From Qipengyuania marincola (GTDB lineage Bacteria; Pseudomonadota; Alphaproteobacteria; Sphingomonadales; Sphingomonadaceae), in assembly GCF_029688625.1 (NCBI RefSeq), contig NZ_JARULC010000001.1:806001-870000 (forward strand): a stretch of 64,000 nucleotides of DNA. The letters are read 5' to 3'. Numbering within the stretch: the first letter of the stretch is position 1; every line of letters starts with the position of its first letter. Both the position numbers and the translations under genes were made by a program. This document shows positions 36,186-43,854 of the stretch, in pieces. The notes under the pieces are model-generated. The model made no database searches and was not told where the DNA came from. It saw only the letters and a program-made list of their open reading frames with translations.

Positions 36186-37182
36186 ATCGTACCTTTCCAA
36201 AGTTAAGAAGAGTTCTTCTGAGCGTCTTGAGGCGCTAAGGTCTGAGTTGATAATCGCCCGCGAGATCATTGGCGAGGATGGGACCATATTCGCAACTGGG
36301 TCCTTTGGTCGGCTTGAGGCCGGGCCGAATAGCGATTTGGACGTTTTCGTTGTGAGTCGAAATAAGGATGGTGGAGAAGAAGCAGTTCTAAGCCTAGTCC
36401 GCCAAATTCGACTTAAGAGCGAACTTATCGTTGCTGCCGAGAAAGTTCGCATGGCTGAGTTCGATTCAGGAGGCAAGTTTTTAGAAACACACCTTTTCGA
36501 TGAGCTTGTCAGCGAGGTGGGTAGCCCAGCCGATGACTACAAGAACACCTTCACAGGACGAATGCTCCTTATTTTGGAGAGCCGCCCGCTTCTAGGGGAC
36601 GAGGTGTATGAGGACCTGAAGAAACAAGCCATAAACTCCTATTTCGCAGACTTCGAGGGCAACGAAACTGAGTTTGTGCCGTATTTCCTAATCAATGACC
36701 TTCTTCGCATGTGGCGTACATTCTGCGTAAACTACGAGCATTTCGCAAAGAAAAAGCCAACGAGCGATTGGCGCATTAAAAATCTCAAACTGAAATATAT
36801 CAGAATGTTGACGTGCTTCTCCGCGGTTATCTACCTCTCAGCCGTCTATCGAGTTAGTGGGACTGTCACACCTTCGGATGTGGAAACAATGAGTTTGCTT
36901 TCGCCAGTTGAGCGACTTCAGGAATTTAGTTCGGGCGGCAAATTCTCATCTCTGGGGGAAACGGATGCCATCGCGGAAAAAGCAAACGAAGCTGTCGCAG
37001 ACTATGGTGAATTCCTGGAATTCGTTCAGGAAAAGAAAAAGGCAATCAAGACCCTAAGGCGTGATGACGAAGATTGGAGGGGAAAGTCTCATGAGTTTGG
37101 CGGAAAGATTGCCGAGCTTATCCGGTTGGTCAACGGAGGTGATGGATTCGACAATCGACTGTTTAGAAGCATCTTAGTATAA
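36178..37182 (+). CDS. nucleotidyltransferase domain protein (GlnD/DUF294-like, Pol beta superfamily)
   Basis: 334 residues from ATG 36178, inside the end of the exonuclease gene. The catalytic motif GSFGRLEAGPNSDLDVFVV near residues 41-59 has the Gly-Ser and Asp-x-Asp pair of nucleotidyltransferases, and a further acid follows in VRMAEFDSGGKF. The region NDLLRMWRTFCVNYEHFAKK near residue 180 resembles the helical domain following DUF294-type transferases. The C-terminal 100 residues are charged and helical. Its substrate is unknown: it might nucleotidylate a protein or an RNA, or add tRNA/cyclic nucleotides. Base composition is A/T-rich like its partner, pointing to recent joint transfer. 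Confidence 0.75.
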   Translation: MAESYLSKVKKSSSERLEALRSELIIAREIIGEDGTIFATGSFGRLEAGPNSDLDVFVVSRNKDGGEEAVLSLVRQIRLKSELIVAAEKVRMAEFDSGGKFLETHLFDELVSEVGSPADDYKNTFTGRMLLILESRPLLGDEVYEDLKKQAINSYFADFEGNETEFVPYFLINDLLRMWRTFCVNYEHFAKKKPTSDWRIKNLKLKYIRMLTCFSAVIYLSAVYRVSGTVTPSDVETMSLLSPVERLQEFSSGGKFSSLGETDAIAEKANEAVADYGEFLEFVQEKKKAIKTLRRDDEDWRGKSHEFGGKIAELIRLVNGGDGFDNRLFRSILV

Positions 37183-37194
37183 CTGAACGTCCTA

Positions 37195-38091
37195 GTGACC
37201 TTCGGCGTTTTTATGCACAAGGATGGGTCGATTTACGACGATATTCCCGAGGTGCATTACCAGTTTCCGAAAAGCTATCTCAGCCGCGCTCAGCAGATGG
37301 CCGGCGACTGGATTGTCTATCGCGAACCGGTCAAAATTCCGAACTCCAAGGGCTTCTTCGCGGTGGCGAAGTTCGAGCGGATCATTCCTGACCCGACAGA
37401 GCCGGATCGCTATCGCGCGGTCATCGAAGAAGGCAGCTATCTACCATTCGAGCCGACCGTTCCTCATATCGCGAATGGCGAGCAGGTTGAGCGCGGTGTT
37501 CTCAACGAAGAAGGCAAAGTCTCTGGCCGTGCCCAAGCCGCCGTCCGCCCGCTTTCGCATGCCGACTTCGCACGGATCATATCGCTCGGCCTGCCGGATG
37601 AGGACTTTCTGCCCCGCAGTGATGAAGAAGTGATTGAGGACAACCGTGTCCGCGAGCATCAGACCCCGTTCGAAATCGAGCGGCCCATCGTCCAGTCACT
37701 CGTCTCCAAGCCATTTCGCGACCGCGCTTTCCGACGCGCCGTGATGCACGCCTATGATGGCCGCTGCGCGGTGACAGGCTGGAAGCTGGTCAATGGCGGT
37801 GGCCGATTGGAAGCGCAGGCCGCGCATATCCGCCCGGTCGAGCACGGCGGCCCTGACAGCGTGCGCAATGGTCTTGCGCTATCAGGTACCGCGCATTGGA
37901 TGTTTGACCGTGGGTTGATTGGTTTCAGGGATGATCTTGAGATCATCGTGCACCGCAAGGTCAATGATCGCGAGGGTGTCGAGTCGATCATCAATCCAAC
38001 GGGCAAGCTGAAGGCACCGGAAATCGAGTCCTACAGGCCTCATCCCAAGTTCCTGTCTTGGCATCGCGAGTTCCACGGTTTCGATGCTTAG
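37195..38091 (+). CDS. HNH endonuclease (predicted restriction-type, COG3440-like)
   Basis: 298 residues from GTG 37195; ATG 37213 is an alternative. The N-terminal 130 residues (SIYDDIPEVHYQFPKSYLSR, DWIVYREP) form a domain often found on such nucleases, perhaps DNA-base recognising. The HNH site occupies about 190-245: YDGRCAVTGW, AAHIRPVEHGGPDSVRNGLA and HWMFDRGLIGF. It should cut DNA using one metal ion. No methyltransferase is nearby, so a modification-dependent or stand-alone role is possible. Its composition is more G/C-rich than the two preceding genes, so it may have arrived separately. Gap to the preceding gene is 12 bases. Confidence 0.82.
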   Translation: MTFGVFMHKDGSIYDDIPEVHYQFPKSYLSRAQQMAGDWIVYREPVKIPNSKGFFAVAKFERIIPDPTEPDRYRAVIEEGSYLPFEPTVPHIANGEQVERGVLNEEGKVSGRAQAAVRPLSHADFARIISLGLPDEDFLPRSDEEVIEDNRVREHQTPFEIERPIVQSLVSKPFRDRAFRRAVMHAYDGRCAVTGWKLVNGGGRLEAQAAHIRPVEHGGPDSVRNGLALSGTAHWMFDRGLIGFRDDLEIIVHRKVNDREGVESIINPTGKLKAPEIESYRPHPKFLSWHREFHGFDA

Positions 38092-38245
38092 CGTCAGCGC
38101 GGTCTGCTAAAGTCATTCCAAGGATCGGTTTTTAGTTTGGACCCTGCGGGCGCGAGCCATCCGGCTCGCTTGCTTCCTCGCATCAGCTCGGGCGGCCGGT
38201 CGGCCTTGCCTCGGCTTCGCCTCGGGATCAGCTCTTGTCAGCCAG

Positions 38246-39091
38246 TTACTCCCAAGTGTCATCCTTCAACCGCCGCACCCTCGGTGCGTCGTCCTCGCTT
38301 TCCTCCACCTCGCGCTTGCGCCAGTCGGGTGGGGGTAGGGCGAGCGGCTCGTCTTCGTCCTCGCCCCAGTCGGCGTCCCGGTCGACATAATTGTCGTGCT
38401 CCGGGTCGTCCCAGCAGCGGTAGCCGGCTTTCTCGTCCTCATCCGTGAGGCGGCAATATTCCTCATAGGCGGCGCGGGTGCGGGGGCTCATCAGGGCGAG
38501 GCGGCGCTCGCGCATCTTGGAGAGCATCGCATTGATCTTCTCGGCATGCGCGTCCTCCTCCGCCGTGGCGGCGGCGGCGCGTTCGGCCTCCCATTCCTTG
38601 CGCCACTGTTTCTTCAGCCGGTCGAGGTCCATCTTGCCGATCGCGTTCAGGCCTTTTGCGCGGCCTTCCGTGAAGCGCTCGGGCGCGCGGTTGCGGAGCA
38701 TGAACATCAGCAGGCGGTCGTTATGGACCATGCGCGTGCCGACGAGCTTGCCGTAGGAATAGACGGGCTGCTCCACGCCGTTGAGGGCCCTGTCCATCGC
38801 GACATCCTCGATCCGCTGCACGCCGAGGTCGAGCGCGGCGGCCCAGGCCTTGCGGAAGCTCTCCGCGCCTTTCTGGCGGCGCAGGTAATAGGCGCCGACA
38901 GTGCTCATGTTGACCGCGCGGCAGGCGGCCTCGACGCTGCCGGTATCGGCGAGCGCCTCGATGAAGCGGCGCTGGCGATCCTCGGTCCAGCCGTCGTGGC
39001 GATTGGTCTGGCGGGGGACGGGGGTGAAGGCGGGAAGCTCGCCTGCCGGAACGGGGAGGCGGGTCTCGCGGGGGTCTGCGCGGCGGGTCAT
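38246..39091 (-). CDS. terminase-small-subunit-like HTH DNA-binding protein
   Basis: 281 residues from ATG 39091; the open frame extends upstream without support. The N-terminal part holds a helix-turn-helix (FIEALADTGSVEAACRAVNM followed by STVGAYYLRR, about residues 33-62) like that of phage terminase small subunits. The middle is rich in Arg/Lys/Glu helices (LKKQWRKEWEAERAAAATAE). The C-terminal third is very acidic (DADWGEDEDEP). No terminase large subunit, portal or other phage gene is present. Proteins of this shape occur singly in Sphingomonadales chromosomes; function unknown. Confidence 0.65.
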   Translation of the reverse strand: MTRRADPRETRLPVPAGELPAFTPVPRQTNRHDGWTEDRQRRFIEALADTGSVEAACRAVNMSTVGAYYLRRQKGAESFRKAWAAALDLGVQRIEDVAMDRALNGVEQPVYSYGKLVGTRMVHNDRLLMFMLRNRAPERFTEGRAKGLNAIGKMDLDRLKKQWRKEWEAERAAAATAEEDAHAEKINAMLSKMRERRLALMSPRTRAAYEEYCRLTDEDEKAGYRCWDDPEHDNYVDRDADWGEDEDEPLALPPPDWRKREVEESEDDAPRVRRLKDDTWE

Positions 39092-39165
39092 CCGCGAGCG
39101 TGAAGCAGATTTCGGGTGAGTAGGAAAATGGGAGGAGGGGTAGAGGGGGGGAGTACCTTGCTCGA

Positions 39166-39369
39166 TCAGCCTTCGTGGCAGTCGGGGCAACACGTCTGGC
39201 AGCCCTCGATCTGGTCGAAATGCTCGCGCGCGTGGTCCATGGCGGTGTCGCATTTGGCGAAGTCGCCCAAGGCCTTGCGGTTGTCCTCATTGGGGAGGAA
39301 CTGGCACTCCTCCGAGTGGACCACGTGATCGCCGCGCTCGTTGGCTTCGGACTTGACGTAATAATGCAT
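39166..39369 (-). CDS. 67-residue Cys/His-rich conserved small protein
   Basis: 67 residues starting MHYYVKSEAN at ATG 39369. It has conserved-looking Cys and His residues: GDHVVHSEECQFLP near 14-27, AKCDTAMDHA near 39, and a C-terminal CQTCCPDCHEG. Similar small proteins (a start with MxYYVN, a 'H-x-E-x-C-x-L' segment and a CxxCxxxCH-like tail) occur in several bacterial phyla from memory; no function is known. Metal binding through the Cys/His cluster is plausible. An AGGAG site eight bases before ATG is buried in the terminator-like hairpin listed separately, so translation or readthrough may be controlled. Confidence 0.72.
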   Translation of the reverse strand: MHYYVKSEANERGDHVVHSEECQFLPNEDNRKALGDFAKCDTAMDHAREHFDQIEGCQTCCPDCHEG

Positions 39370-39370
39370 G

Positions 39371-39407
39371 AAAAAGGCTCCTCGCCCGAATGAACGGGCA
39401 AGGAGCC
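39371..39407 (-). terminator. terminator-like hairpin that also sequesters a ribosome site
   Basis: On the minus strand GGCTCCT-T-GCCCG, loop TTCATT, CGGGC-G-AGGAGCC is a 13-position stem with one mismatch, followed by TTTTT and then C-ATG of the 67-residue gene. It would terminate transcripts from proA, whose stop is 62 bases upstream. Its 3' arm is the AGGAG ribosome site of the small gene. Confidence 0.7.
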
Positions 39408-39468
39408 GGTGCTGTTCCAAAGGTGCGATCGGACCAATTCACGTACGCCTGGCATAGGCGTCAACGCA

Positions 39469-40737
39469 TCAGGCGGGACGCGTCTGCCCGTCGCCGTGTA
39501 CGAGGTATTTGAAGCTGCACAGCTGTTCGAGGCCGACGGGACCGCGGGCGTGCATCTTGCCGGTCGCGATGCCGATTTCAGCGCCCATCCCGAACTCGCC
39601 GCCATCGGCGAACTGGGTGGAGGCGTTACGCATCACGATGGCGCTGTCGATGCTGTCCATGAAGCGCTTCGCTGCGGCATCGTCCTCGGTCATGATCGCA
39701 TCGGTGTGGTGCGAGCTGTAGGTCGAGACCCAGTCGATCGCCTGATCGATACCGTCAACGACCTTCACGCTGGCTATGGGGTCGAGATATTCGGTGCCCC
39801 AGTCTTCGTCGCTGGCGGGGGTGATGCGGCCGTCGATCGATACGGCGGTTTCGTCACCACGCAATTCGCAGTCATTGCCCATGATCTCGGCGAGACGAGG
39901 GATGAAATCCTGCGCAACGGCCTTGTCGACCACGACGCTTTCGGTCGCTCCGCACACGCCGGTACGGCGCAGCTTGGCATTACGGATCACCTCGGCCGCC
40001 TTGTCGAGATCGGCGGCCTCGTGGACATAGCTGTGGCAATTGCCATCGAGGTGGAGGAGGGTGGGGACCTTCGCCTTGTCGCGCACCAGCTCTACCAGGC
40101 CACGTCCGCCGCGCGGGATCACGAGATCGACATGCTCGACCGCCTCCAGCAGGGCGGCGACCGCGGCGCGGTCGGTGGTCTGGATGGTCTGCACCGCATC
40201 GCCCGGCAGGTCGGCGGCCTTGAGGCCGGCCTGCATGCATTCGACGATCACACGGGTGGAATGCCGGCTTTCCGATCCGCCGCGCAGGATGACGGCATTG
40301 CCGCTCTTCAGACACAGCGCGCTGGCATCGGCACCGACATTGGGGCGGCTTTCGTAGATCATGCCGATAACGCCGATTGGCACGGCCACGCGCTGGATCT
40401 CAAGGCCGTTCGGGCGTTCGAACGTCGCCAGTACGCGGCCTACGGGATCGTCAAGCTCGGCGATCTCCTCGAGCGCGGAGGCCATGCCTTCGACGCGATC
40501 TTCGGTCAGGCGCAGGCGATCGATGAAGCTTTCGGGCTTGCTGTCGGCGACGCTGTCGACGTCCCTCTTATTGGCTTCTAGCAGCTCGTCCATTCGCGAA
40601 CGCAGAGCCTTGGCAGCCTCGCGCAAGGCCAGGTTCTTGGCATCGGTGCCGGCGATCGCGAGCTTGCGCGCGGCATCGCGGGCGCGGCTGCCGAGTTCGT
40701 GGACATGGATCTGGGGGTCCAGTTTCTGGTCGGTCAT
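39469..40737 (-). CDS. proA: glutamate-5-semialdehyde dehydrogenase (gamma-glutamyl phosphate reductase)
   Basis: 422 residues, standard ProA length. The NADPH and phosphate regions [18 protein letters not shown] near residue 117 and [13 protein letters not shown] near 147 are clear. The catalytic Cys is in [15 protein letters not shown] near residue 262, and HTDAIMTED and [19 protein letters not shown] lie near the C-terminus. ProA reduces glutamyl phosphate to the semialdehyde, the second step of proline synthesis. A GAGGAC site precedes ATG 40737. proC lies 34 bases upstream on the same strand and proB is divergent, so the full pathway is encoded here. Confidence 0.96.
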   Translation of the reverse strand: MTDQKLDPQIHVHELGSRARDAARKLAIAGTDAKNLALREAAKALRSRMDELLEANKRDVDSVADSKPESFIDRLRLTEDRVEGMASALEEIAELDDPVGRVLATFERPNGLEIQRVAVPIGVIGMIYESRPNVGADASALCLKSGNAVILRGGSESRHSTRVIVECMQAGLKAADLPGDAVQTIQTTDRAAVAALLEAVEHVDLVIPRGGRGLVELVRDKAKVPTLLHLDGNCHSYVHEAADLDKAAEVIRNAKLRRTGVCGATESVVVDKAVAQDFIPRLAEIMGNDCELRGDETAVSIDGRITPASDEDWGTEYLDPIASVKVVDGIDQAIDWVSTYSSHHTDAIMTEDDAAAKRFMDSIDSAIVMRNASTQFADGGEFGMGAEIGIATGKMHARGPVGLEQLCSFKYLVHGDGQTRPA

Positions 40738-40771
40738 AAAGTCCTCGTCTATCTGTGGCGGGAGGCGCGGG

Positions 40772-41572
40772 TCAGCGCAGCTCGACCGCCCGTTTGTAAG
40801 CTGCCTCTAGTGTTTCACGCATCTTGCGCGAAATGGTTCCGTCGCCATTGAGCGCATCGAGACCCGCGGCGGTCGTGCCGCCCTTGCTGGTCACCGAATT
40901 ACGCAATTCTTCCAGCCCCGCAGCGCCGGGCTCCAGTGCCATCGCGGTCGCGCCTTCGATGGTGCCGAGAACCAGTGCGCGTGCCTCGTCTTCATCGAAG
41001 CCCATTTCCATCGCTGCTGCGACATAGGCGCGTGCGATCTCGAAGACATATCCCGGGCCCGAACCCGCTACGGCGGTGACGCGGTCGATCTTGTCTTCGC
41101 TGTCGACGACAACAGCGGTGCCGGTGCGCTGCATCATGTCCTTCGCATGGGCGAGGGCCTCGCCTTGCGCCGCGTCATCGGCGCAGAGGCCGCTCACACC
41201 CTTGCCGACCGCGGCAGGAAGGTTAGGCATGACGCGCACGACCGGAGCGCCGTTCATCAGGCGCGAGAGACGCGCGAGCGAGCATCCGGCGGCGATGGAC
41301 AGAACATATCCGCCATCCGACAGCATCGGAGCATATTCGGGCAGCAGGTCGTCGACCATCTGCGGCTTGATTGCCACGATTATGACATCGAACGTCTCGT
41401 CCGCGACCGCGTCGCGGCTGCGTTCCAGCCGCACGCCTACGGGGGCCTTATCAAGGGCCGGATCGACGACCGTGAAATTTTCGGGGCCAGTGTTCCAGTG
41501 CGACAAAAGGGCTCCACCCATCTTGCCGCAACCAATCATAAGGATGTTCTCGTAGGAAATACTTTCCTCCAA
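40772..41572 (-). CDS. proC: pyrroline-5-carboxylate reductase
   Basis: 266 residues. Rossmann loop [14 protein letters not shown] near residues 10-24, [15 protein letters not shown] near 60, [15 protein letters not shown] near 109 and the C-terminal signature [16 protein letters not shown] are diagnostic. It makes proline from pyrroline-5-carboxylate using NAD(P)H. The start is unusual. The only long-frame start is TTG 41572, yet a strong GGAGG lies just after it; the codon at ideal distance is ATT (41560-41558), and the first ATG (41539) would cut off the first beta-strand. Divergent from proB across 182 A/T-rich bases. Confidence 0.94.
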   Translation of the reverse strand: MEESISYENILMIGCGKMGGALLSHWNTGPENFTVVDPALDKAPVGVRLERSRDAVADETFDVIIVAIKPQMVDDLLPEYAPMLSDGGYVLSIAAGCSLARLSRLMNGAPVVRVMPNLPAAVGKGVSGLCADDAAQGEALAHAKDMMQRTGTAVVVDSEDKIDRVTAVAGSGPGYVFEIARAYVAAAMEMGFDEDEARALVLGTIEGATAMALEPGAAGLEELRNSVTSKGGTTAAGLDALNGDGTISRKMRETLEAAYKRAVELR

Positions 41573-41614
41573 TAGTCAACGTGGATGAACTTTTTTGCAA
41601 ATCGACACTAATCA

Positions 41615-41654
41615 TTATCCGAATTAAGATCAAAATTCGAAGACAACTTATCCG
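41615..41654. repeat. pair of TTATCCG direct repeats in the proC-proB gap
   Basis: TTATCCG occurs at 41615-41621 and 41648-41654, 33 bases apart, about three helical turns. They flank the inverted repeat in the same gap and could be half-sites for one regulator on one face of the DNA. Confidence 0.35.
41620..41639. promoter_or_regulatory. candidate operator CGAATT-N8-AATTCG between proC and proB
   Basis: A perfect six-base inverted repeat with an eight-base spacer, centred roughly 55 bases upstream of the proC start and about 60 bases from the proposed proB -35 box. The position suits control of both divergent units. Confidence 0.4.
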
Positions 41655-41688
41655 GAAAGCGCCAAGTCAAAAAATTTGGCAAATCGGC

Positions 41689-41717
41689 TTGTGCGCTGCA
41701 GCAATCATATCTACACT
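41689..41717 (+). promoter_or_regulatory. possible proB promoter
   Basis: TTGTGC (41689-41694), 17-base spacer, TACACT (41712-41717), about 38 bases before the GTG start of proB. Consensus match is moderate. Confidence 0.3.
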
Positions 41718-41754
41718 ATGACGCGAAAATTTCAAGCCACATGGGTTTCTATTT

Positions 41755-42921
41755 GTGACTGAAAAACGAAACATAGTTATCAAGATCGGTTCAGCTCTCC
41801 TTGCGAATCAAGACCTTCTGACGCCGCGCTTCGGCTTTCTCCAGCGTTTGCTGGAAGACGTGATGCGCCTTCGTAGCCAGGGGTATCAGGTTATCCTTTG
41901 CTCTTCCGGCTCGGTTGCACTGGGCCTGCGCATGGTCGGCGAAACGCCCGAAACCGCGGGCGTTTCCGACAAGCAGGCCGCGGCAGCGTGCGGAATGCCC
42001 CTGTTGCTCAATGCCTACAAGCAGGTGGGCCACGAATACGGAATAGAGATCGCGCAGGTGCTGCTGACGCTCGGCGATTTCGAGGACCATCGCCGCTTCC
42101 TCAACACGCGCAACACCGTCCACCGCCTGCTCGAGGCGGATATCGTTCCGATCATCAACGAAAACGATTCCATTACCACCGAGGAAATCAGGGTCGGCGA
42201 CAACGACCGACTGGCAGCCAAAGTGGCGCAGATGGTCGGGGCGCAGGACCTCGTGATCCTGACCGGCGTCGACGGGCTCTACGATCGCAACCCCGACGAT
42301 CCCGAGGCGCAATTCGTGCCGGAGGTCACCGACGTGTCGGACTATATGGAAGCGACCAAGGGCAAGAGCACGCTCGGCACCGGGGGCATGGCGACGAAGC
42401 TCCAAGCGGCCAATATGGCGCAGGAAGCCGGCTGCACGACCTGGATCGCCCAAGGCGAAGTCGACCGCCCGCTCTCGGCCGTGCTGTCGGGCGAGCGCCG
42501 TTCGACCAAGATCATCGCGCATGAGAACCCGCTGTCCGGCTGGGACAGCTGGATTGCCAATCGCCTGCAGATGGCGGGCAGCGTAGTGGTGAAGGACACG
42601 GTTTTCGATACCATGGCCGAGCGCAAGCGGGCCGTCCGGCGCGAAGACATCATTTCCATGGATGGCGATTTCACCCGCGGCGACGTGCTGCACATCTACG
42701 ACAAGCAGGGGGTCGAGCGCGCACGCGGCCTCAGCGATTTCACCTCAGAGGAAATTCGCGTTCTGGTCAGCAATCCGGAAGCGGAGGCGGAGAAGCTGCT
42801 CGGCTATCGCACGAAGGGCGAAATCATTCGCGGGGCGAATCTCGTGCCGCTCGAGACCCGGCATCTGCTATGGGATGCTCCCGCGGCGATTGCCGAAGAA
42901 GCTACCGGCCTCGGCGGCTAG
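41755..42921 (+). CDS. proB: glutamate 5-kinase with PUA domain
   Basis: 388 residues. The amino-acid kinase domain shows IVIKIGSALLANQD near residue 8, ILCSSGSVALGLR near 46, PIINENDSITTEEIRVGDND near 132 and the lysine-containing STLGTGGMATKLQAA near 205. A C-terminal PUA domain spans about 280-365. ProB phosphorylates glutamate and is normally the feedback-inhibited step of proline synthesis. The start is GTG 41755, the only start in frame after an upstream stop, with no clear ribosome site. A five-codon ORF (ATG 41741 to TGA 41758) ends across it. The first codons are A/T-rich, unlike the rest. Confidence 0.95.
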   Translation: MTEKRNIVIKIGSALLANQDLLTPRFGFLQRLLEDVMRLRSQGYQVILCSSGSVALGLRMVGETPETAGVSDKQAAAACGMPLLLNAYKQVGHEYGIEIAQVLLTLGDFEDHRRFLNTRNTVHRLLEADIVPIINENDSITTEEIRVGDNDRLAAKVAQMVGAQDLVILTGVDGLYDRNPDDPEAQFVPEVTDVSDYMEATKGKSTLGTGGMATKLQAANMAQEAGCTTWIAQGEVDRPLSAVLSGERRSTKIIAHENPLSGWDSWIANRLQMAGSVVVKDTVFDTMAERKRAVRREDIISMDGDFTRGDVLHIYDKQGVERARGLSDFTSEEIRVLVSNPEAEAEKLLGYRTKGEIIRGANLVPLETRHLLWDAPAAIAEEATGLGG

Positions 42922-42987
42922 CCGCTCCGGGGACAGGGAGGCGAACTTCACTTGGCGTTCAGCAGGGCGCTGGCTATAGGCCTCGAC

Positions 42988-43797
42988 ATGACCACGGCTT
43001 CGCATTCCAAGAGCAAACTCCTCATCGCCGGCTTCGTCGCCGGTGCCAGCGTCCTCACCGCGGGCTGCGGCTCGCGCAACGGCGGCGACGATCTGAAGAC
43101 CACCGCCTATGTCGCGCGTGACGTCGAGACGCTCTATCGCGAAGCCAAGCGACGGCTGGACAATGGCAATGCGAAGCTTGCCGCCGCCCTGTTCGACGAG
43201 GTCGAGCGCCAGCACCCCTATTCGCCCTGGGCCCGCCGTGCCCAGCTGATGAGCGCCTTCAGCTATTACGTCGCGCAAGACTATAACCAGGCGGTCCGCT
43301 CGGCGCAGCGGTTCCTGTCGATCCATCCGGGCAACAAGGATGCGCCCTATGCCTATTACCTGATCGCGCTCAGCTATTACGAGCAGATCAGCGATGTGCA
43401 GCGCGACCAGAAGATTACCGAGCAGGCGCTCACTGCGCTGCAGGAAGTCAATCGCCGGTTCCCGACCACGCAATATGCCGCCGACGCGCGGCTCAAGATC
43501 GACCTCGTCGAGGACCATCTTGCGGGCAAGGAAATGGAGATCGGCCGGCATTACGAACGTTCGGGCAAATGGATTGCCGCGCAGATCCGGTTCCAGAACG
43601 TGGTCGACAACTACCAGACCACCAGCCATGCGCCCGAAGCGCTCTATCGCCTCACCGAGACCAGCCTCGCCCTGGGCATCCCAAGCGAGGCGGTGAAATA
43701 TGCCGCCGTTCTGGGCGCGAACTATCCGGGCAACGAGTGGTATCAGAAAGCTTACGAGCTCGTGCAGAAGCACGCGCCCAGCGCCACGGCGAGCTAA
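42988..43797 (+). CDS. bamD: outer-membrane assembly lipoprotein BamD
   Basis: 269 residues from ATG 42988; an upstream in-frame start at 42952 is possible. The signal ends in lipobox LTAGC (Cys near residue 25). The mature part has tetratricopeptide-like helix pairs: VETLYREAKRRLDNGNAKLA, FDEVERQHPYSPWARRAQL, DYNQAVRSAQRFLSIHPGN, and a C-terminal YEQISDVQRDQKITEQALTA region, as in BamD/YfiO. BamD is the essential lipoprotein of the BAM complex that inserts beta-barrels into the outer membrane. Length and architecture match the family. Confidence 0.94.
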   Translation: MTTASHSKSKLLIAGFVAGASVLTAGCGSRNGGDDLKTTAYVARDVETLYREAKRRLDNGNAKLAAALFDEVERQHPYSPWARRAQLMSAFSYYVAQDYNQAVRSAQRFLSIHPGNKDAPYAYYLIALSYYEQISDVQRDQKITEQALTALQEVNRRFPTTQYAADARLKIDLVEDHLAGKEMEIGRHYERSGKWIAAQIRFQNVVDNYQTTSHAPEALYRLTETSLALGIPSEAVKYAAVLGANYPGNEWYQKAYELVQKHAPSATAS

Positions 43798-43854
43798 GCC
43801 CCCCGCCTGCGCGGTTAACGCAATTTTTTCCATCCGGGCGCTACGGCCAGCGCC

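Noticed and set aside
38092-38245. Possible attachment site or tRNA remnant at the end of the HNH gene
   Set aside because: Only short G/C hairpins (for example GCGAGC/GCTCGC) are seen. There is no tRNA fold and no matching direct repeat at the lepA side.
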